DNA of 64,000 nucleotides from the NCBI GenBank assembly GCA_035275065.1, contig DATENM010000061.1, forward strand, positions 62,001 to 126,000, given 5' to 3'. Made by a program: the position numbers and the translations under genes. Positions within the stretch are counted from its first letter, which is position 1. Each line of letters starts with the position of its first letter. The stretch is from Blastocatellia bacterium. Lineage in GTDB: Bacteria; Acidobacteriota; Blastocatellia; UBA7656. A model generated the notes under the pieces. That model searched no databases. It saw only the letters and a program-made list of their open reading frames with translations, and had not been told where the DNA came from. This document shows, one piece after another, positions 8,526 to 15,546 of the stretch.

Positions 8526-9677
8526 TTACGTGAGACTGTCTGCCATCGTCTTTGAGGGCTCGCCGTGCGGCATCACGATACGATACTTGCCCAGCCCAAA
8601 ACTCGTTCCGGTTCCGATATGCAAGATTTCACCAGCCACCAGCAGGGGCAGAAAATCCCTCAGGGCTTCGCCTTCAAAATAGACCTCGCCGATGAAGCCA
8701 CCGAGACTAACCTTCGTCTTTTGGCGGTTTGAGTAGCGCTCCCAATCCCACCAGCGCACGGCGGAGCAAGACGTTTTGACACCACCCGCCAGGTCAAGCA
8801 GAGCGCGATAATCCACGTCCAATGGGGCGCGCCCGTGTACAACGGCAAGCAATGAAACGCGGCGCAGCAGATTGCGCACCAGCAAGTCGAAGCTCAGCCC
8901 GACTTGCAGATCGCCCTCGACGCGAATGCGCGCCGGTGTCACAAAGCGCAAACCAATCGTGTCGGCGCTGAAGGGCGCTGCCGCCAGTTGCTCAAGCCGG
9001 CGGCTGATCAAATCACTGAGACACTTTGTCGCCTGGCCGGGCACTGTCAGGCGTTGCGTTTTTTCAGAGTAGACCTCAAGCGCGGCTCCCTGTTCATCTA
9101 TGAGCGCCACATCGCTCAACTCGAAACGGCCTCGCTCGGCGCCCAATCCATGGCGAGCCATTTCACTCACCGCGTAAACGACGTAAGGCATAAATTCGCT
9201 GGCACGGCCCATCAACAGCAATTCAAAGGTCAGAGCGTCGCCGGTCTTGAGCATCCGCCTCTCTTCTGAAGTGGCGAGGCCGGACGATTGAACGAGGCGA
9301 ACCGCTCGGCCATCTGCGAGTTGAATGGCGCTGCCGGGCTGCGGTGTCGCTTTGGCCTTATGCGAAGCCTGACTGGGCACGAATTGAGGGATGGGCGGCG
9401 TGAGAATAAACGGGTGTGGAGCGCGCTGCTGCCCGCGCAACAGCGAGATGTCCGACGGCGGCGGGGTTTCGAAGATATAGGGATAACCACAACGATCAGC
9501 CACCAGGCAGCGTTCACAATTGCGGTGCGCCATCACGCAAACCGCATCCTTCAGCGCCCGCCCGAACGCGCCGCGCAGGGTCGAGCCGAGGTAATGCGGG
9601 AGGCCGACCGCCCCGAAGGCCCGCAGGCGCAATTCGTAGCGCGAAAGATCAAGCGCGGCAAAATCCTCAGGTCGCAT
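8526..9677 (-). CDS. cas6: CRISPR pre-crRNA endoribonuclease Cas6
   Basis: Cas6 cuts the repeat in pre-crRNA to release crRNAs with the 5' handle. The N-terminus has GLPHYLGSTLRGAFGRAL, then a four-cysteine cluster (CVMAHRNCERC and C in ADRCGY), the YIFETPP and PHPFILTPP segments, and the C-terminal glycine-rich loop GTGTSFGLGKYRI. This architecture belongs to the Cas6 group often annotated as precrRNA-processing RAMP protein. A catalytic histidine cannot be assigned by eye. It is the first gene of the operon and lies directly downstream of the leftward-transcribed arrays, so array and cas genes may share a transcript. Csm5 was considered and rejected. Confidence 0.88.
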   Translation of the reverse strand: MRPEDFAALDLSRYELRLRAFGAVGLPHYLGSTLRGAFGRALKDAVCVMAHRNCERCLVADRCGYPYIFETPPPSDISLLRGQQRAPHPFILTPPIPQFVPSQASHKAKATPQPGSAIQLADGRAVRLVQSSGLATSEERRMLKTGDALTFELLLMGRASEFMPYVVYAVSEMARHGLGAERGRFELSDVALIDEQGAALEVYSEKTQRLTVPGQATKCLSDLISRRLEQLAAAPFSADTIGLRFVTPARIRVEGDLQVGLSFDLLVRNLLRRVSLLAVVHGRAPLDVDYRALLDLAGGVKTSCSAVRWWDWERYSNRQKTKVSLGGFIGEVYFEGEALRDFLPLLVAGEILHIGTGTSFGLGKYRIVMPHGEPSKTMADSLT

Positions 9678-9989
9678 AAAACCGTTTCACCACCAGAGAA
9701 CGTGCTAAGCGAAGGGCTGACACTAACGTAATAGCTACCTCTCAAGATCAGCAGCGCACCGCCCGGTGCGAAACCTGATGCTTGATTAACTAAAGGAAAG
9801 ATCGTCCGAAGCCTTGGTATACCCGATTGATCTGCTCGTTGAGGAGCCAGCGAACGGCGCGGATGTTATCACCGAGATTAAGGGGAGTCAAGCCACCTGC
9901 AAAGTTAGATATTGCGAATTACCCGACTGCGGCGGTGTCTATTGCAAGCAAAGTGATTGTAATTCAGTCAGCCTGTGGCGGGCTCTGTC
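9678..9989. other. Trailer region between array 1 and cas6
   Basis: No gene is visible in these 312 bases. Because both arrays read leftwards, this is the leader-distal trailer of array 1 and the 5' region of cas6. It may hold decayed spacers, but I see no further recognisable repeat. There is no strong ribosome site before the cas6 ATG. Confidence 0.5.
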
Positions 9990-10627
9990 ATTTCAATCCG
10001 CTATCAATCGCGTCTTAAATTCCAAGGGAACCATGCGAAGTGAAACATCTCAGTAGCATGAGTTTCAATCCGCTAATCATCGCGTCTTCAATTCCAAGAT
10101 GGCAGTGTTTCGATGTTCGAGTTGAGCGCCTACAGTTTCAATCCGCTATCAATCGCGTCTTCAATTCAAAGAGCGTATTTTTGCCCGCAGACATCTACGC
10201 CCAAGCAGTCGCGTTTCAATCCGCTATTAATCGCGTCTTCAATTCCAAGCAAGCGCCGCTTGTTGCTGCTCATCCTTCGGTACAAGGTCGTTTCAATCCG
10301 CTATCAATCGCGTCTTCAATTCAAAGACGTCCAGCCGCTAAGGAGGCAGAAATGCCGATAAGGAGAAGTTTCAATCCGCTATCAATCGCGTCTTCAATTC
10401 CAAGCCCACGAATGAATTCACGGCGGACAGCCCGACTGCGGTTTCAATCCGCTAATAGTCGCGTCTTCAATTCAAAGGCTCTTCGCGGCGAATCTCGCGG
10501 CGGGCAGGAAGGAGTTTCAATCCGCTAATAATCGCGTCTTTAATTCAAAGCCTCATGGAACACCGATGGCGTGTCGGGGTATGTCGTTAGGTTTCAATCC
10601 GCTAATCATCGCGTCTTCAATTCTAAA
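9990..10627 (-). CRISPR. CRISPR array 1: 9 degenerate 37-bp repeats, 8 spacers
   Basis: Repeats start at 9990, 10062, 10135, 10213, 10290, 10368, 10441, 10514 and 10591. Each begins GTTTCAATCCGCTA and ends TTCAATTC(C/A)AAG on the plus strand. Spacers are 35-41 bp. The reverse complement ends in ATTGAAAC, the usual type III 5' handle, so transcription runs on the minus strand. Repeats vary in the middle (TCAATC, TTAATC, TAATC, TAGTC, TCATC) and at the ends (the first has A for G, the last ends TTCTAAA). This decay fits the old, leader-distal part of one ancestral array. The spacer at 10327-10367 carries AAGGAGG followed by ATG. Confidence 0.95.
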
Positions 10628-10638
10628 ATCATCGTGAG

Positions 10639-10706
10639 GTCAGTACCGCCTGCGGTAGCGGGCGGGTGCGACATCAGACCCGCCCGCGACCGCAGGCGGT
10701 ACTGAC
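10639..10706. repeat. Long inverted repeat next to array 1
   Basis: The arms (GTCAGTACCGCCTGCGG... and its complement ...GCAGGCGGTACTGAC) pair over nearly 30 bp with a short loop. GGCGGGT/ACCCGCC continues the stem. It sits between array 1 and the two-gene cassette and could terminate transcription or be a REP-like insertion. Confidence 0.75.
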
Positions 10707-10794
10707 TGATGGCCTCACGCCTCACTCTCATTTTGATCCGCAAGTCGGTATAAGTTAGATGCCTGTAAGAAATCCTGTGAGTCCCCAACTTAGG

Positions 10795-11127
10795 TCAATC
10801 TAGATGAAAGACAGGGTATACAGCTATAAGGATGGCTTCCTCTTTTTCCAAAGCTCGCTGCACGACATTTTGGAGTTCTTGCCCGTATTGCTCAATTACG
10901 TTGCGATCCTCTTCCCAACGAAAAGGCGTATCCGTGAAAAGAAGATTTATTTTGTCGGGCAATATTATTCCTGATGCCGAACGATATTTCCCGGAGGTTA
11001 GAGTCACTGTACAACCGCCAAACGCGTAACTGAGCTCATCGCCTAACTCATCAAGAATGCGGCTATAAATAGGGTCCGGCAAATCAGGGATGAAAATCTC
11101 AATGCGAACCTTCTCTGATCGAGGCAA
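10795..11127 (-). CDS. Conserved-looking 110-residue protein inside the CRISPR locus
   Basis: Function unknown. The protein has an N-terminal strand (VRIEIFIPDLP), a helical middle and a FGGCTVTLTSGKYRS segment, then LLFTDTPF and a helix rich in Glu before VYPVFH. It looks like a small soluble alpha/beta protein of a type I recall as a widespread hypothetical family. The TTG start at 11127 is well supported: AAGGAG lies 7 bases upstream. It overlaps the end of the upstream 46-residue gene by 29 bases, so the two are translationally coupled. Toxin-antitoxin pairs often look like this, but no toxin motif is visible. The pair splits what appears to have been one CRISPR array. Confidence 0.6.
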   Translation of the reverse strand: MPRSEKVRIEIFIPDLPDPIYSRILDELGDELSYAFGGCTVTLTSGKYRSASGIILPDKINLLFTDTPFRWEEDRNVIEQYGQELQNVVQRALEKEEAILIAVYPVFHLD

Positions 11128-11239
11128 TAAGTTTCTCCTTACGTTTTGAGAACGCTTTAACTCGCTTCAATGCCTGCTGGCGATCAACGGTTTCCCGTTT
11201 GGGCCGTTCGATTTTGATTTCCTTCTTCAGCGGTTTCAT
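11099..11239 (-). CDS. Small basic 46-residue protein coupled to the 110-residue gene
   Basis: An ATG-initiated frame encoding 46 residues, very rich in Lys, Arg and Glu, with a predicted helix (RQQALKRVKAFSKRKEKL). GAGGTG lies just upstream. Its 3' end overlaps the start of the following gene by 29 bases. Size and charge are like those of small antitoxins or nucleic-acid-binding peptides, but no family is recognised. Coding status is inferred from the coupling and the ribosome site of the next gene, which lies within this frame. Confidence 0.45.
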   Translation of the reverse strand: MKPLKKEIKIERPKRETVDRQQALKRVKAFSKRKEKLIASIREGSH

Positions 11240-11326
11240 TGTCACCTCTAGCAAGATTATTATTGAGAAGGTCTAATGCTGGCAAGACTATTAAGGCGGG
11301 AATTTAATAACGATAAGCCGAGCAGC

Positions 11327-11419
11327 GTCTAACCAGCCGTTGCAGCGGAGACCGTGCCACGCTGCTCTTAAACTTTCTTTCAATGCCATTCACAGCCCCG
11401 CTGAACGCGAGCGTTCGAT
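11327..11419. other. attC-like (59-base-element-like) imperfect palindrome
   Basis: It starts with GTCTAAC (RYYYAAC type), then CGTTGCAGCGGA. The other arm has CCGCTGAACG and then GTTCGAT, one mismatch from the GTTRRRY core. The arms pair with one unpaired G, as in integron attC sites. It lies about 90 bp upstream of the two small genes. A GTTAGAT at 10754-10760, shortly after the second gene, could be a remnant of a second site. No integrase is in the window. This is recognition by motif only. Confidence 0.35.
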
Positions 11420-11452
11420 GGCGTTCTTTCGCAGGGTTCTGTAATCACCCGG

Positions 11453-13932
11453 GTTTCAATCCGCTAATAATCGCGTCTTCAATTCCAAGCGCTGGGTCAG
11501 CGGTTTGACCCGAAGGGGTGCCAGTGCGGGTTTCAATCCGCTAATAGTCGCGTCTTCAATTCCAAGCCCCACAACATTCGGGAGGTTTTATGCGGTATAC
11601 ATTGTTTCAATCCGCTAATAGTCGCGTCTTCAATTCCAAGATGGAACAGAAGCTGTTTGCGTTTCTGTCCAGAGGGCGGTTTCAATCCGCTAATAGTCCC
11701 GTCTTCAATTCCAAGGACCGTTAAAGACAATTGTCCCAACGAGGAGATCACGCAGGTTTCAATCCGCTAATAGTCGCGTCTTCAATTCCAAGACCACAAC
11801 GGGGTGTCGGAAACAGCAGAACTACGGTTTCAATCCGCTAATAATCGCGTCTTCAATTCCAAGAATGTATGAGTGATGACAAACCAGGCGACGGCGCGTT
11901 TCAATCCGCTGATGATCGCGTCTTCAATTCCAAGTGAACAACTCCGTCGTCGTTGTGGCCGCTCGGCTTATGTTTCAATCCGCTAATGATCGCGTCTTCA
12001 ATTCCAAGCGCTGGGTCAGCGGTTTGACCCGAAGGGGTGCCAGTGCGGGTTTCAATCCGCTAATGATCGCGTCTTCAATTCCAAGAGCGGCGAAGAAGCC
12101 ACCAAGGTCGGATGCCACAAAAGTTTCAATCCGCTAATGATCGCGTCTTCAATTCCAAGTGCAGTCCGCTTGCCGGAGATTGCTGCCCGTCAAAGAGTTT
12201 CAATCCGCTAATGATCGCGTCTTCAATTCCAAGAAGTCGAAAGTTGAGTGGGCTAACAGGCCCGCTTGCGTTTCAATCCGCTAATGATCGCGTCTTCAAT
12301 TCCAAGGCGCCCCTAAGAAGCCTTGCGAGCTTCAAATTATGGGGTTTCAATCCGCTAATGATCGCGTCTTCAATTCCAAGATCAGGCTTCTACTCTGCCT
12401 GGAAGGCACCGTAATCGGGTTTCAATCCGCTAATGATCGCGTCTTCAATTCCAAGAGATTAGCCATGTGGCAAAGAAAGGAGGAGAGTATGTTTCAATCC
12501 GCTAATGATCGCGTCTTCAATTCCAAGCGAGGCTATAGCTACGGACCGCCGGGACGCGGCCTGTTTCAATCCGCTAATGATCGCGTCTTCAATTCCAAGG
12601 ATATAGCGCACGGTCGGACGGTCAAAGGCGTTAAAGTTTCAATCCGCTAATGATCGCGTCTTCAATTCCAAGAAAAGACACTGAAACGCTCGATAAGCTG
12701 TACCTTGAGTGGTGTTTCAATCCGCTAATGATCGCGTCTTCAATTCCAAGATAAGGGAGCAATACGAGTATTGCGAAGTCTTACTGTTTCAATCCGCTAA
12801 TGATCGCGTCTTCAATTCCAAGACTATGTCACTAGGCCTGATGGCCTGGCAAAAACATGTTTCAATCCGCTAATGATCGCGTCTTCAATTCCAAGACGCC
12901 GCTGACCTTGCCACGACGAATGCTGACCTTACGTTTCAATCCGCTAATGATCGCGTCTTCAATTCCAAGCTAGGTAAACAGCGGTCGTACTTCGCCGTCA
13001 CTTACGTTTCAATCCGCTAATGATCGCGTCTTCAATTCCAAGAAAGATGAACCTTGCCCTCCCATTCACCTTCGCGGGGTTTCAATCCGCTAATGATGGC
13101 GTCTTCAATTCCAAGGTTGCTATAGTCGCTGTAGAGGCTGACCCCTTTGGGTTTCAATCCGCTAATGATCGCGTCTTCAATTCCAAGATGAGATTCAGCG
13201 CGTGCAGACTGAGATGACGACTCGCATGTTTCAATCCGCTAATGATCGCGTCTTCAATTCCAAGAGAAAAGTGAGGCAGAGCAACTCTGCTAAGTTTTAA
13301 ATGTTTCAATCCGCTAATGATCGCGTCTTCAATTCCAAGAACCGGCTCAAAGAAGCAGACGTCATCGTGTACGCGTTTCAATCCGCTAATGATCGCGTCT
13401 TCAATTCCAAGAAAACCGAAAGGGTAACGACCCTACAGCGAGCCTTGGCAGGTTTCAATCCGCTAATGATCGCGTCTTCAATTCCAAGTGAAAGGAGGCG
13501 ATCATGAGTGGCGGGCCTCCGATCCGTTTCAATCCGCTAATGATCGCGTCTTCAATTCCAAGAAGACCTTAAGGAAGCCGAAGGGCAAGCGGCACAGAGT
13601 TTCAATCCGCTAATGATCGCGTCTTCAATTCCAAGGCAGCCAACAGCGGCCACAGTATTTCCACGGCCCATCGTTGTTTCAATCCGCTAATGATCGCGTC
13701 TTCAATTCCAAGTGCTCGCCGGTAACGGCCAATCTTGACCGGCTGCGTCGTTTCAATCCGCTAATGATCGCGTCTTCAATTCCAAGGAGAGGGCGGCGAT
13801 TGACGACGCGAAAGGCGGTGGGTTTCAATCCGCTAATGATCGCGTCTTCAATTCCAAGCTGCAAAGTTCCATTTGCTAACTAAGGAGTTTTATGAGTTTC
13901 AATCCGCTAATGATCGCGTCTTCAATTCCAAG
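11453..13932 (-). CRISPR. CRISPR array 2: 34 repeats of 37 bp, 33 spacers
   Basis: Repeats begin GTTTCAATCCGCTAATGATC and end GCGTCTTCAATTCCAAG on the plus strand, spaced 71-78 bp from start to start; spacers are 34-41 bp. As transcribed (minus strand) they end in ATTGAAAC. The repeats from 11972 to the right are almost all identical; those at 11453-11863 have TAGTC or TAATC in the middle, one has GATGG (13079) and one GTCCC (11679). This gradient puts the leader on the right. The spacers at 11490-11529 and 12009-12048 are identical. Several spacers contain Shine-Dalgarno plus ATG (11567, 12456, 13489, 13859). No cas1 or cas2 is nearby, so acquisition must rely on genes elsewhere or has stopped. 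Confidence 0.98.
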
Positions 13933-14250
13933 AGACCCCATTTTGCGGCCTTCATTTTCAAGACTTTAAGTGCCCATTCCGGCTAACCCCGATTTTTTGC
14001 CGCAAATTCTACCGGCTCTCGAATTGTTTTTAAGTGGGTTTATTATTCTATTTTCAAATATCTCAACAGTTAGCCTGTTCCGGCTAACCTCCCCCCTTTT
14101 TTCGCTTTCATGGGGTTAGCCCATATCGCTTCCAGGTGCGCCTACTTTATTCCCCAATCCCGCCTTTGTCAATCGCCTGCCTGCCGTCATCCATCTTGCC
14201 GCTGAAAATATTTGCCAGATTTGCTTAACTTTTTCGTCTTTACCTTATAG
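13933..14250 (-). promoter_or_regulatory. AT-rich CRISPR leader with repeated GTTAGCC motifs
   Basis: This non-coding stretch adjoins the conserved, young end of array 2 and is far more AT-rich than the DNA to its right. TTCCGGCTAACC occurs at 13977 and 14078. GTTAGCC-N6-GGCTAAC forms a perfect 7-bp dyad at 14069-14088, and GGGGTTAGCC recurs at 14112. These could be operator, IHF-like or adaptation-anchoring sites. The leader call follows from array polarity; an exact promoter cannot be placed. Confidence 0.65.
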
Positions 14251-14703
14251 GAGAGCGAACGAGCAATCGGGAATCCACGCTACGGCCCCGGCGCCACCGA
14301 CGCTCAGCGCGGCGGTCACCGCCAGGCCATTCGCAAAATCATTGCCGGCGGGCGACGCGCCCGCTACGACATCGTCAACGCGGCGGCTCGCCGCCTCTAC
14401 AGAGGTCATCACCATGCCTCACCCGCGCCCGGCACGCGCCACCCCCTCTTCCGCACAGGGGAAACTGCCGTCAACACCCGGCAAGCCGACTCTGGCACGG
14501 GGGAACTCTTTGCTCGCACGGGGGAACGCGACTCTGGCACGGGGGAAGCGACAGCGCCGGGCGGGGAAAGCGGCTTTCGCAAGGCGGCCAGCGGCGATTG
14601 CGTCACCAGCCGCCGGGCTCGCACCACCAACCGCCGCGCCAGCATGGTTGCCGGCGCGCGGCGCTCACGATTTCACTCTCATTTCAGGAGGATTTGCAGA
14701 TGA
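14251..14703 (+). pseudogene. Open frame without start codon, coupled to next gene
   Basis: A frame of 150 codons open from just after a TAG at 14248 to a TGA at 14701-14703 that overlaps the next ATG as ATGA. Codon use is GC-rich at third positions, like genuine genes here. No ATG, GTG or TTG lies in its first 140 codons, so its 5' end is missing. It includes short tandem units around CACGGGGGAA (14450-14560). It may be the remains of a gene cut by the CRISPR leader junction. All frames are long in this GC-rich stretch, so confidence is low. Confidence 0.3.
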
Positions 14704-15368
14704 AAGATATTGAAAGGAACCAGCTGGCGACGCTCACGCGCGTCCGCGACTTTGGCGCGCGACACCCGGCGCTCTTTGCCGCCGGACAGTTTGCCGCGCA
14801 ACTGCTGGCGCAGATCAATACGGCGGTTGATGAATTGACGGCCCATGTGACGACGCACGCGACCAGCGCCGGCCAGGCGCGGCAGAGCACCGGCAGCAAA
14901 GCCGCCGCCCGCGCTGCCTTGCGCGAAGACCTCGAAGTCATCAACCGCATCGCCAACGGCCTGGCCCTGGAGATCACCGGCCTCGGTGACAAATTTCGCA
15001 TGCCGCGCGGCGGCGATCACGATTGGCTGACGGCGGCGCGGGCCTTTGCGGCGGACGCGCTGCCGCTGAAAAGCGACTTTATGCGCTATGGCCTGCCGGC
15101 GGATTTCATCGACGATCTGAATGCTGACATCGCCGCTTTTGAAGAGGCGACGGCGGCGCGCAATCATAGCCTGGAACGACAGGTGGCGAGCCGTGCCGCT
15201 CAGGACGAGGCGCTTTCGCGCGGCCTGCAAGCCTTAAAACAGCGCGACATTCTTCTGCGCACCGTTTCGCGCAACGATGTCGAGACCTTGACCGCCTGGG
15301 TCGCTGCCAGCCACGTCGAGCGTCTGCCGCACCGCCGTAAGCTGCCGCCATCGCCACCCGCGCAATGA
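14700..15368 (+). CDS. Helical protein of unknown function, 222 residues
   Basis: The ATG at 14700 follows AGGAGG at normal spacing. The product is largely alpha-helical and Ala-rich, with no signal peptide or membrane segment. It starts MKDIERNQLATLTRVRDFG and contains repeated helix-forming stretches and a proline-rich C-terminal tail. I recall similar proteins occurring in several copies in acidobacterial genomes, often with Ala- and Arg-rich composition, but know no function. It lies inside the 50-bp direct repeats that bracket the CRISPR island, although its base composition is chromosomal. Its role in the island, if any, cannot be told. Confidence 0.7.
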   Translation: MKDIERNQLATLTRVRDFGARHPALFAAGQFAAQLLAQINTAVDELTAHVTTHATSAGQARQSTGSKAAARAALREDLEVINRIANGLALEITGLGDKFRMPRGGDHDWLTAARAFAADALPLKSDFMRYGLPADFIDDLNADIAAFEEATAARNHSLERQVASRAAQDEALSRGLQALKQRDILLRTVSRNDVETLTAWVAASHVERLPHRRKLPPSPPAQ

Positions 15369-15372
15369 GTGC

Positions 15373-15535
15373 GCGACGCGGCGAAGAGAGACGCGGAGAC
15401 GCGGAGACGCGGAGACGCGGGGAAAGGAAGACGAACTGTTAGCCTCTGTGTCTTTCCCTCACCGCGTCGCCGCGTCCCCGTGTCCCCGCGTCGTCTTTCT
15501 CCCTCGCCGCGTCCCCGCGTCCCCGTGTCTCTCCT
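15373..15535. repeat. Palindromic simple repeat (GACGCGGA units)
   Basis: Tandem GACGCGGA units on the left are mirrored by CGCGTCC-type units on the right, including CCGCGTCCCCGTGTC. The element lies between two convergent genes, so it may act as a bidirectional terminator. It resembles other palindromes in the window in design but not in sequence. Confidence 0.7.
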
Positions 15536-15546
15536 TCCGCTTTGAT

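Noticed and set aside
8526..9677. Possible Csm5 identity of this RAMP gene
   Set aside because: The N-terminal LRGAFG, the Cys cluster and the GTGTSFGLGKY loop fit Cas6 better.
10040..13881. Open frames across the CRISPR arrays (peptides repeating FQSANDRVFNSK and similar)
   Set aside because: They are translations of the regular repeat and have no ribosome sites; the arrays explain them fully.
14342..14713. A 123-codon frame at 14342-14713
   Set aside because: Low-complexity product from tandem GCACGGGGGAA units with no ribosome site; the frame 14251-14703 is more coding-like.
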